In this document: one piece after another, positions 1-5,050 of the stretch | How positions within the stretch are numbered: position 1 is the stretch's first letter | Layout of the letters: every line of letters starts with the position of its first letter | Assembly (NCBI GenBank): GCA_036675425.1 | Contig: JAKFFB010000141.1 | Coordinates: 1 to 5,290, forward strand | DNA: 5,290 nt | Reading direction: 5' to 3' | Source: SCTD01 sp036675425 | GTDB lineage: Bacteria > Actinomycetota > Actinomycetes > Mycobacteriales > SCTD01 | Notes under the pieces: generated by a model | The model's input: only the letters and a program-made list of their open reading frames with translations | What the model was told of the DNA's origin: nothing | The model's database searches: none | Program-made: the position numbers and the translations under genes

Positions 1-2
1 GG

Positions 3-2480
3 GAGGTCCTGGCCGAGCAGGTCGGTGCCGATCCCTCCGAGGAGACCGAGGCACTGCACCTCTCGATCCTGCGCGGCGAGGTCCCGGCCGCGACCGCGGT
101 GTCCCTGACGCCGGCGCTCGTCGGCCGGGACAGCCAGGTCGCCCACCTCGATGCCCTGATCGGCCGCGCCCTGGCCGAACGGCTCCCCCGGGTCGCGCTG
201 GTCGCCGGTGAGGCCGGGATGGGCAAGACCACCCTGCTCACCAACTGGGCCGCCGCCCGCAAGGACCTCGGCGACCGGGTCCTGACCGGCACCTGCGGGG
301 CGCTCGACCGCGCGGCACCCCTGGACGTCGTACTGTCCGCGATCGGGCGGTACGTCCAGGAGGCGACGGACCCGACGGCCCTGCTCGGCGAGGACGACGC
401 CCTGCTCGCGGCCCTGCTCGGTACGACGGGCGAGAGCTCCCACGCCATCGACCCGTCCCTGGGACCGTCGGTCGTCTATGCGGCGGTGTCCCGGGTCCTG
501 GCCCGGATCGCCGGCGACCGGTGCGCGGTGGTGGTCATCGACGACGCGCACCTGGCCGGCCCGACGCTGGCGGACTGGCTGACCTATCTCCAGCGGCGGC
601 CGGTCCCGGTGGTCGTGGTCCTCGGCGGCCGACCCGACGAGGGTGGCCCGCTGCCGGCCACCGACTTCGTCGGCCTCGGTCCCCTCGATCGCGAGCACGT
701 CGCGGCCATCGTGGGCAATGACCGCGCCGACGACCTCTACCTCCGCTCGGGCGGGCATCCCCTGTTCCTCGCCGAACTGGCTGCGGTTGCTGCCGGCGAG
801 CTGCCCGAGTCGCTGGTGGCCGCGGTGACGACCCGCTGTGACCAGCTCGGCCCAGCGGGTGACCTCGTCCGCACCGCCGCCATCCTCGGCGGTGACCTCG
901 ACATCGACCTGCTCGCCGGAGTCCTGGGCCGGGGCACGCTCGAGGTCCTCACCGACGCCGAGCGCGCGGTCCGGCACGGACTGCTCGTCGACAACGCCGG
1001 CCGCCTCCAGCTGCGCCACGACCTCGTCCGCGTCGCGCTGGTCTCGGGTACGACGTCCGGCCGGTCGGCATTGCTGCACCGCGAGGCCGGACGGGCACTC
1101 GCCCGCCGGGCCGACGCCGACCCGTCGGCGGTGGCCGAGCACGCGCGACTCGGCGGTGACCGCCAGCTCGCCTCGGTGTCGTTGCGCGCGGCCGCTGCCC
1201 GGGCCGCCGAACGGTTCGACCACGCGACCGCGGAGGAACTCCTCGACGAGTCGTTCACCCTCGTGCCCGACGACCAGACCCGGCTGGAACGCGCCCGGGT
1301 GCGGATCCGCCGCGGGCGCTACCGGGCGGCCGAGGAGGACGCGCTCGCGGCGACGGAAGCGGGACCGGAGCGCTGGGAGGCAGCCGCCTGGGCGGCGTAC
1401 TTCGACCGCCGCTTCGATGACGCGACGTCGTACGCGGACGACGGGGCGCTCGGCGCGGAGGACGACCGGACGCGCACCCGCTGCCTGGTCGCGTCCGGGC
1501 GGTTCCTGCATGCGCAGGGCGATCTGGCGCGCGCCACCCGCAGGCTGGAGACGGCGTTGCGGGACGCGACGGGCGAGGACCGACTCGAGGCGGCCGCCTG
1601 GCTCGGGGTCCTGCATGCCCACCGGAGCAAGGTCGACGAAGCGCTCGGCCTGCTGCGCCCGGTCACCCGGCCGGGCGTCAGTGTCACCCACACCCCTGCC
1701 TCGATGCACGCGCTGCTGTTCACCGGTCACACCCTCGCCGTCGCAGGCCGCGGCGAGGAGGCGCTGGCCTGCTTCGCCGGCTACACGGCAGAGGTCGCGC
1801 GGCGCGACGTGCCCCGGTTCGCCGGCCGCGGCGTGAACTTCGGGGGCTGGGTGCTGCGCAATCTCGGCGCAACGAGCGCAGGTGTCGCCGCGCATGAGGA
1901 AGCCGTCGCCACCGTCGACGGCGTGGTGATCCCGGAGGTGCTCGTCGCCGCACTCGAGGACCTCGCCGACGCGCGGATCCGGGACGGGGACCCCGATGGC
2001 GCGAGAGTGCTGCTCGACCAGGCGCGGGTCGCGCTGGTCGGCGACCTGGTCTTCGGCTGGCGGCTGCAGATGAAGCTGCACCTGCTCGATGCGCAGGTCC
2101 TCCTGCTGGGCGGTTCTGCCGAGAAGGCGCTGGAGGTGGCGTCGGCGCTTTCTGCGTCGGCCGCGTCGGCGGGTGTGCCGCGCTACGTCTCCTGCGCCCG
2201 GCTGGTCGAACACCGGGCACGGGCCGCACTCGGCGAACCGGTCGACCTCGAGCAGGCCTGGACCGACCTCGGAGAGGTCGAGCGCTCCGTCGGTATCGAG
2301 GCGTGGTGGTGGGCCGGCCAGACGGGCGCCGAGCTCGGCCAGGAACGCTGGCTCGATCGCGCCGAGGAACTCGTCGTCGGCCTGGCTGGTCGCAGCGGCG
2401 ACCACGCGGACACCCTGCGCGCCGACGCCACCCGTCGGCTGGAGGCCTGGCGCCACGAGGCGCTGTCTAGGTCGCGCTGA
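3..2480 (+). CDS. SARP/AfsR-like transcriptional regulator, BTAD-ATPase-TPR, 5'-truncated by window
   Basis: This is the C-terminal 825 residues of a large signal-responsive transcriptional activator whose N-terminus lies left of the window. The frame is open from base 3, and its first 32 codons read like the end of a bacterial transcriptional activator domain (GADPSEETEALHLSILRGE). The GTG at 99, which could be taken as a start, is therefore internal. An AAA_16/STAND-like ATPase follows: Walker A GEAGMGKT at bases 207-230, Walker B VVVIDDAH around 528-551, and the SGGHPLFLAEL segment typical of these regulators near 747-779. The remainder, roughly from base 1120, is alanine-rich and helical, as in TPR-like sensor regions. 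No C-terminal LuxR helix-turn-helix is present; the protein ends in a charged helix. In this family the DNA-binding winged helix is N-terminal, so it is expected upstream but not seen. The ligand and targets are unknown. The 3' end overlaps the convergent methyltransferase gene by 14 bases. The domain class is well supported; assignment to a named regulator is not possible. Confidence 0.88.
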   Translation, partial: EVLAEQVGADPSEETEALHLSILRGEVPAATAVSLTPALVGRDSQVAHLDALIGRALAERLPRVALVAGEAGMGKTTLLTNWAAARKDLGDRVLTGTCGALDRAAPLDVVLSAIGRYVQEATDPTALLGEDDALLAALLGTTGESSHAIDPSLGPSVVYAAVSRVLARIAGDRCAVVVIDDAHLAGPTLADWLTYLQRRPVPVVVVLGGRPDEGGPLPATDFVGLGPLDREHVAAIVGNDRADDLYLRSGGHPLFLAELAAVAAGELPESLVAAVTTRCDQLGPAGDLVRTAAILGGDLDIDLLAGVLGRGTLEVLTDAERAVRHGLLVDNAGRLQLRHDLVRVALVSGTTSGRSALLHREAGRALARRADADPSAVAEHARLGGDRQLASVSLRAAAARAAERFDHATAEELLDESFTLVPDDQTRLERARVRIRRGRYRAAEEDALAATEAGPERWEAAAWAAYFDRRFDDATSYADDGALGAEDDRTRTRCLVASGRFLHAQGDLARATRRLETALRDATGEDRLEAAAWLGVLHAHRSKVDEALGLLRPVTRPGVSVTHTPASMHALLFTGHTLAVAGRGEEALACFAGYTAEVARRDVPRFAGRGVNFGGWVLRNLGATSAGVAAHEEAVATVDGVVIPEVLVAALEDLADARIRDGDPDGARVLLDQARVALVGDLVFGWRLQMKLHLLDAQVLLLGGSAEKALEVASALSASAASAGVPRYVSCARLVEHRARAALGEPVDLEQAWTDLGEVERSVGIEAWWWAGQTGAELGQERWLDRAEELVVGLAGRSGDHADTLRADATRRLEAWRHEALSRSR

Positions 2481-3228
2481 GCACCAGCATCGGTACGACG
2501 ACCGCGGGCGCACCGACGAGGGCCGCTTCGGCCTCGGCCCGGAGGTCGGCCCGCTCGGTTGCCGAGAGCCCGGCAACGAAGGGTGCCGTGTGCGCCATGC
2601 CCAGCCGCCACGCGACCATGTCCGCCGGCGTCGCCAGGCCGCCGTCGACGTCGACGCGCCCCACGCCGAAGGTCCGGTAGCCGGCCGCCCTGGCCAGATC
2701 CGCCAGTCGGTCGGCGTTCCCGACCCGCGCCTCGGCACCGTCCTTGAAGGCGACGTACCAGTCCGGCGGGCGATGGCCACGCTGGGCAAGGGCGACCTCC
2801 ACCACCTCCTTGGCGGGGTGGGTCCACCCGACGGGGAAGGCAGAAACCGCGAGCGTCCCGGCCACCCGACGCAGTTCGACGAGTGCCTGCACGGGATCCG
2901 GCGCGTGGCCGAGGCTGAACGCCGCGACGGCAACGTCGAACGACCCGTCGCGGAACGGCAACCGCAGCAGGTCGCCACCGACCGCGAGCGCCGGTGGGCG
3001 CGGGAGCATCTGCGGTGCCAGGTCGACCGCAACCACCCGGGCCGCACCGCGCGCGGCCGCCTGCTCGCCCGCGACCCCGGTCCCGGCGCCCGCATCGAGC
3101 ACCCTCGCCCCCGCCAACGGGAGTCGCGCGTCGTCGAGCATCGCGCCGGCGAGCCGCGCGTACAGCGCAGCCGGACCGCTCCGCCAGGCGGCAGCGGAGA
3201 GGTCGTAGGCCGAGCCGATCGCGGTCAC
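2467..3228 (-). CDS. Class I SAM-dependent methyltransferase (UbiE/Methyltransf_11 type)
   Basis: A 253-residue cytoplasmic protein predicted to transfer a methyl group from S-adenosylmethionine to an unknown small-molecule acceptor. Motif I is canonical: VLDAGAGTG at residues 43-51. The acidic residue expected to bind the SAM ribose is D69 in VVAVDL. The GDLLRLPFRDGSFDVAVAAF stretch (85-104) matches the adenine-binding and post-motif region of the Methyltransf_11 group. The length fits the family. I chose the GTG at 3228-3226 because its GTGA overlaps the stop of the upstream phosphotransferase and because the protein then starts TAIGSAYDLSAAAW, a typical opening. The longer in-frame extension to 3465 is low-complexity Arg/Pro sequence inside the upstream gene. 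An AAGGAG lies 13 bases before the GTG, somewhat far, so coupling to the preceding gene is likely. It is last in a three-gene operon, and its TAG stop (2467-2469) lies inside the end of the convergent regulator gene. The substrate cannot be told from sequence. Confidence 0.92.
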   Translation of the reverse strand: MTAIGSAYDLSAAAWRSGPAALYARLAGAMLDDARLPLAGARVLDAGAGTGVAGEQAAARGAARVVAVDLAPQMLPRPPALAVGGDLLRLPFRDGSFDVAVAAFSLGHAPDPVQALVELRRVAGTLAVSAFPVGWTHPAKEVVEVALAQRGHRPPDWYVAFKDGAEARVGNADRLADLARAAGYRTFGVGRVDVDGGLATPADMVAWRLGMAHTAPFVAGLSATERADLRAEAEAALVGAPAVVVPMLVLSAT

Positions 3229-4223
3229 GCGAGGAACGCTGCTCCTTCGACGGCCCGCTGCTCCCACCAGACCAGCTCGTCGTCGTACCCGCTGAACGCC
3301 TTCTCCCAGCCGAACTGCACCAGGGCACCGAGGAGGCTCAGCGCGATCTGGGTGTCCCACCACGGCGCGGTGTCGATGCCGCGGCGTTCGAGGGCGGTCC
3401 GGTAAGTGTCGATGGCCTCCTCCTTGGTGACCGGCAGGCGTCGGCAGTTGATGGCGAGGTACCACGCCAGGTCGGCCGTTGCGGCGCCCCGGCCCGGCAG
3501 CTCCCAGTCGAGCAGAACGGTGCGGCCCTCACGGTCGGTGCCGAGGTTGTCGAGCTTCCAGTTGCCGTGGACGAGCGTGCTGGGCGTCGCGGCGAGGGCG
3601 TTCACCAGCGGCCCCGGATCATGCACCAGCGGTACGACGATGGCCGCTGCCTTGGGTGCGACGGTCTCGAGCAACGGCCAGCCCTGAGCCACCAGCCTGG
3701 GGACGAGGTGATCGGAACCGAGCGCCGCTTCCGCAGCCGCCATCCTCGGCGACAGCTCCAGGTAGCGATCCGTCGGCGAGACCACGTCGATGTCGAGCTC
3801 GGTCTCCCAGAACGCCGCGTGGACGGCAGCCATGTGGTCGAGGAACCGGTCGTTCTGCTCGATCGTGATCGGGTCGTCGACGGCCGGCACAAGGGTGTCA
3901 CCGACGTCGTGCATCAGTATGGCCGCCAGCGTCGGCCGCTCGTGATCGTGCGCGACCGCGACGATCGGCTGCACGATCTCGTCGGGCAGGGCGGCGAGGA
4001 TGCCGCGCCGCCACAGGGCAACCGTCGAACTGCCGGGCACTCCCGCCGCCCGCAACGACCAGTCGCCGTCGTGGTCGAGGTACTTCACGACGTACGACGC
4101 CCCGTCGATCGTGACCCGGTCCAGCACGGCGCCGGACTTGCCGGGCGCATCGAGCGGAGTGCAGTCGGTGGCGCCGACGAGCAGGGCGTCGACGGAGTCG
4201 AGGACCGGGCAGACGTCAGACAT
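3225..4223 (-). CDS. APH/choline-kinase-fold phosphotransferase with Asn at the catalytic Asp position
   Basis: A 332-residue protein of the aminoglycoside phosphotransferase (APH) superfamily, which moves the ATP gamma-phosphate to a hydroxyl of a small molecule. The N-lobe has a beta-strand lysine (K47 in YVVKYL) suited to bind ATP. The catalytic loop is HGNWKLDN at 219-226, followed by LLDWE (metal-binding D239) and the conserved ADLAW (D251). The usual loop is HGDxxxxN; here the third residue is N221, encoded AAC on the minus strand at 3563-3561, so the catalytic base Asp is replaced by Asn. The His, the second Asn and the downstream Asp are kept. The protein could be an altered or inactive kinase, or a family variant I do not know. 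The ATG at 4223-4221 has GGAGG six bases upstream and overlaps the end of the NTF2-like gene by 8 bases (ATGTCTGA). The stop overlaps the methyltransferase start by 4. No membrane segment or signal is seen. A resistance role is possible but unproven. Confidence 0.9.
   Translation of the reverse strand: MSDVCPVLDSVDALLVGATDCTPLDAPGKSGAVLDRVTIDGASYVVKYLDHDGDWSLRAAGVPGSSTVALWRRGILAALPDEIVQPIVAVAHDHERPTLAAILMHDVGDTLVPAVDDPITIEQNDRFLDHMAAVHAAFWETELDIDVVSPTDRYLELSPRMAAAEAALGSDHLVPRLVAQGWPLLETVAPKAAAIVVPLVHDPGPLVNALAATPSTLVHGNWKLDNLGTDREGRTVLLDWELPGRGAATADLAWYLAINCRRLPVTKEEAIDTYRTALERRGIDTAPWWDTQIALSLLGALVQFGWEKAFSGYDDELVWWEQRAVEGAAFLA
3242..3247 (-). promoter_or_regulatory. Possible ribosome binding site of the methyltransferase gene
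   Basis: AAGGAG on the minus strand, 13 bases before the GTG at 3228. The spacing is longer than ideal, so re-initiation at the GTGA overlap probably contributes to translation. Confidence 0.45.
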
Positions 4224-4602
4224 CTGCGGCCTCCATCTCGGCCAGCAACGACGCCGGCCAGCGGCCGCCGCAGAGCACCACGTCGGCCACGATCTTGTCG
4301 TCGACGACATCGAGCAGGTGGGCGTGGTGGGCGGCATGCGGGATCCCGCCCTCGGTCCACGACAACGTGTAGTCCACGACCTCGCCCCTGCTCGTGGGCT
4401 CGCGGCGCAACTGCTCGAACGCCCCCGAGTCGGCGAACCACCCGCGGTAGGTCTCCCGGATCTGGTCCGCGCCCGTCCGGTGGAAGCGCCAGTTCGGCAC
4501 CGTGGCATCCAGGGTGGCATCCGGTGACCAGGCGTCGCACTCGTCGATCCGGCCGGACCGAACGGCCTCCAGGAAGCGGTCGACCGCTGATGGCTGGGAC
4601 AT
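4216..4602 (-). CDS. NTF2-like / SnoaL-like small protein
   Basis: A 128-residue protein with the pattern of the nuclear transport factor 2 (NTF2-like) superfamily, a cone-shaped alpha+beta fold used for small-molecule binding, isomerases, cyclases and lyases. Two N-terminal helices (AVDRFLEAVRSGRIDECDAW, residues 6-25) lead to the typical 'W-x-PDATLDATVPNWRF' segment (25-40), a middle helix (45-60), and C-terminal strands with VVDYTLSWTEGG (75-86) and LLDVVDDKIVADVVLCGGRW (96-115). The C-terminal 'DDKI' turn is a family hallmark. Four histidines (H89, H92, H93, H95) cluster on one strand and may line the pocket. I chose the ATG at 4602-4600 because GAGGAG lies six bases before it. An ATG eight codons upstream (4626) has no such site and overlaps the likely -10. 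It is the first gene of the operon and overlaps the phosphotransferase by 8 bases. The reaction is unknown; a non-enzymatic binding role is also possible. Confidence 0.85.
   Translation of the reverse strand: MSQPSAVDRFLEAVRSGRIDECDAWSPDATLDATVPNWRFHRTGADQIRETYRGWFADSGAFEQLRREPTSRGEVVDYTLSWTEGGIPHAAHHAHLLDVVDDKIVADVVLCGGRWPASLLAEMEAADV
4230..4234 (-). promoter_or_regulatory. Ribosome binding site of the phosphotransferase gene
   Basis: GGAGG on the minus strand, 6 bases before the ATG at 4223, lying inside the last codons of the NTF2-like gene. It supports the internal start and excludes the longer in-frame reading that reaches 4520. Confidence 0.75.
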
Positions 4603-4608
4603 GTTCGA

Positions 4609-4614
4609 CTCCTC
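4609..4614 (-). promoter_or_regulatory. Ribosome binding site of the NTF2-like gene
   Basis: GAGGAG on the minus strand with a 6-base spacer to the ATG at 4602. This site decides between the two in-frame ATGs (4602 and 4626) in favour of the shorter protein. Confidence 0.75.
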
Positions 4615-4624
4615 GGCTCGGCTC

Positions 4625-4633
4625 ATTCTGACA
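4625..4633 (-). promoter_or_regulatory. Candidate extended -10 element of the three-gene operon
   Basis: The minus strand reads TGTCAGAAT: a TGN followed by CAGAAT, which keeps four of the six TATAAT positions. Transcription would start near 4618, leaving a leader of about 15 bases that still contains the GAGGAG site. No good -35 box is found at 16-18 bases upstream, which fits a promoter needing an activator. The assignment is by eye and tentative. Confidence 0.35.
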
Positions 4634-4655
4634 GGACCGAGCGTGCCGGGACAGC

Positions 4656-4673
4656 CTTGCAGTGGGCTTGCAG
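4656..4673 (-). promoter_or_regulatory. Paired heptamer direct repeats, 11-base period: candidate SARP-type operator
   Basis: On the minus strand, CTGCAAG is followed by CCCA and a second, identical CTGCAAG, so the repeats are four bases apart and one helical turn in period. They sit 54-71 bases upstream of the NTF2-like start, just upstream of where a -35 box would be. SARP regulators are known to bind heptameric direct repeats with this 11-base period, and a SARP-like gene lies at the other end of the operon. The upstream copy is also part of a small inverted repeat, GGGCT-TGC-AGCCC (4664-4676), which is an alternative reading of the same bases. That the neighbouring regulator binds here is inference. 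Confidence 0.4.
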
Positions 4674-4699
4674 CCCGTTGGTCGAGGTGCTCGATGCTC

Positions 4700-4759
4700 A
4701 CCTGCCGGGGTAGCCTCGCGGTCTCGCCTCGCCCCTGAGGCGGACGGGCTACGGCAGGT
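4700..4759. repeat. Long bulged inverted repeat with nested hairpin (possible structured RNA)
   Basis: ACCTGCCG (4700-4707) is the perfect complement of CGGCAGGT (4752-4759), and TAGCC (4711-4715) complements GGCTA (4747-4751), leaving only GGG (4708-4710) bulged. Inside is a further 6-base stem, CGCCTC/GAGGCG (4725-4730, 4737-4742), with a GCCCCT loop. In addition GCGGTCTCGC (4718-4727) is perfectly complementary to GCGAGACCGC (4834-4843), and CAGG/CCTG (4755-4758, 4765-4768) can form instead of the outer stem, so two mutually exclusive folds are possible. The strand and function are not known. No U-run follows, so a simple terminator is unlikely. Confidence 0.45.
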
Positions 4760-4792
4760 TCAATCCTGTGTGGCGACCGTGATCCGTAAACA

Positions 4793-4805
4793 GTGGTCCG
4801 ACCAC
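4793..4805. promoter_or_regulatory. GTGGTCCGACCAC palindrome, FadR/GntR-type operator candidate
   Basis: A perfect 5-base inverted repeat around CCG. Its core TGGTCCGACCA fits the TNGTNNNACNA pattern bound by FadR-subfamily GntR regulators. It also resembles the DasR site, but that has an even-length centre and this one is odd. No GntR gene is in the window. It lies 191 bases upstream of the operon start and 246 bases upstream of the 5051 start, so which gene it would control is unclear. Confidence 0.35.
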
Positions 4806-4819
4806 ATCGGCAGGGGCTG

Positions 4820-4851
4820 CCTGGGCGGCCGTCGCGAGACCGCTGCCCAGG
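4820..4851. repeat. Strong stem-loop capped by a GCGA (GNRA) tetraloop
   Basis: CCTGGGCGGC (4820-4829) pairs with GCTGCCCAGG (4842-4851) over 10 pairs with one G-U. After a C-C mismatch, GTC (4831-4833) pairs with GAC (4838-4840), closing a GCGA tetraloop. This form, read on the plus strand, is typical of stable RNA hairpins. It competes with the 4718-4727/4834-4843 pairing. No T-run follows, so it is not a standard intrinsic terminator. Confidence 0.45.
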
Positions 4852-4963
4852 TCCTGCTCGTCCTGGGTGGTCTCTCGCTGGCTCGCCCGGGCATGCCACT
4901 GGCCCCGCTGGTCGGCCCCGGGTGGGCGCAGCTCATCCGCGCCGACGGCGAGGCGAGAGGCCC

Positions 4964-4993
4964 TTGACCTGCTCTCAGCACGCACCACATGAG
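4964..4993 (+). promoter_or_regulatory. Weak promoter candidate for the 5051 gene
   Basis: TTGACC (4964-4969) keeps the TTGAC core of a -35 box. The best hexamer 18 bases downstream is CATGAG (4988-4993), a poor -10. The position suits the plus-strand gene starting at 5051 or at a GTG upstream of it. Confidence 0.2.
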
Positions 4994-5022
4994 TGCCCAG
5001 CGCAGGTGAAGCGCTGTGCACA

Positions 5023-5039
5023 TCAGGCCAGGAGCCTGA
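5023..5039 (+). repeat. Small hairpin just upstream of the 5051 start
   Basis: TCAGGC (5023-5028) and GCCTGA (5034-5039) are perfect complements around a CAGGA loop. The stem ends 11 bases before the ATG at 5051, and its 3' arm overlaps the GAGG (5038-5041) that would serve as ribosome site, so it could affect translation. It is short enough to occur by chance. Confidence 0.35.
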
Positions 5040-5050
5040 GGTTCGTCTGC

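Larger units (their letters stand above)
4603..5050. other. 448-base region without a convincing gene, rich in inverted repeats
   Basis: It separates the minus-strand operon from the plus-strand gene at 5051, so it must hold promoters for both directions. From left to right it contains the operon's ribosome site and -10 candidate, the heptamer direct repeats, a nested set of inverted repeats (4700-4851), a FadR-type palindrome (4793-4805), a TTGACC motif (4964-4969) and a hairpin (5023-5039). Plus-strand frame 0 is open over 4662-4967, with a GTG at 4770 that would give a 65-residue peptide of high third-position G+C. It matches nothing I recognise and has no clear ribosome site, so I do not call it a gene. 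Confidence 0.6.

Noticed and set aside
2460..2490. Bidirectional terminator between the convergent genes
   Set aside because: The genes overlap, and I see no hairpin with a T-run on either strand near the stops.
2183..3328. Minus-strand open frame of 381 codons overlapping the methyltransferase
   Set aside because: Wrong frame relative to the motif-bearing methyltransferase, and Arg/Gly-rich composition.
4600..4626. Earlier ATG (4626) as start of the NTF2-like gene
   Set aside because: It has no ribosome site and overlaps the -10 candidate, whereas the ATG at 4602 has GAGGAG at ideal spacing.
2994..4631. Plus-strand open frame of 545 codons over the operon
   Set aside because: Antisense to three genes with clear motifs; its translation is Arg/Pro-rich and has no recognisable domain.
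4753..4780. tRNA T-arm lookalike (GGTTCAATCC between CAGG and CCTG)
   Set aside because: The loop has six bases instead of seven, no matching acceptor strand is found upstream, and no anticodon arm with a seven-base loop fits.
4792..4806. DasR-type dre site
   Set aside because: The half-sites agree, but the dre centre is even (TA) and this palindrome has a single-base odd centre, fitting FadR-type sites better.
4662..4967. Plus-strand open frame of 101 codons, with a GTG at 4770 giving 65 residues
   Set aside because: No recognised family and no convincing ribosome site. It covers the block of inverted repeats. The high third-position G+C is not distinctive at this base composition.
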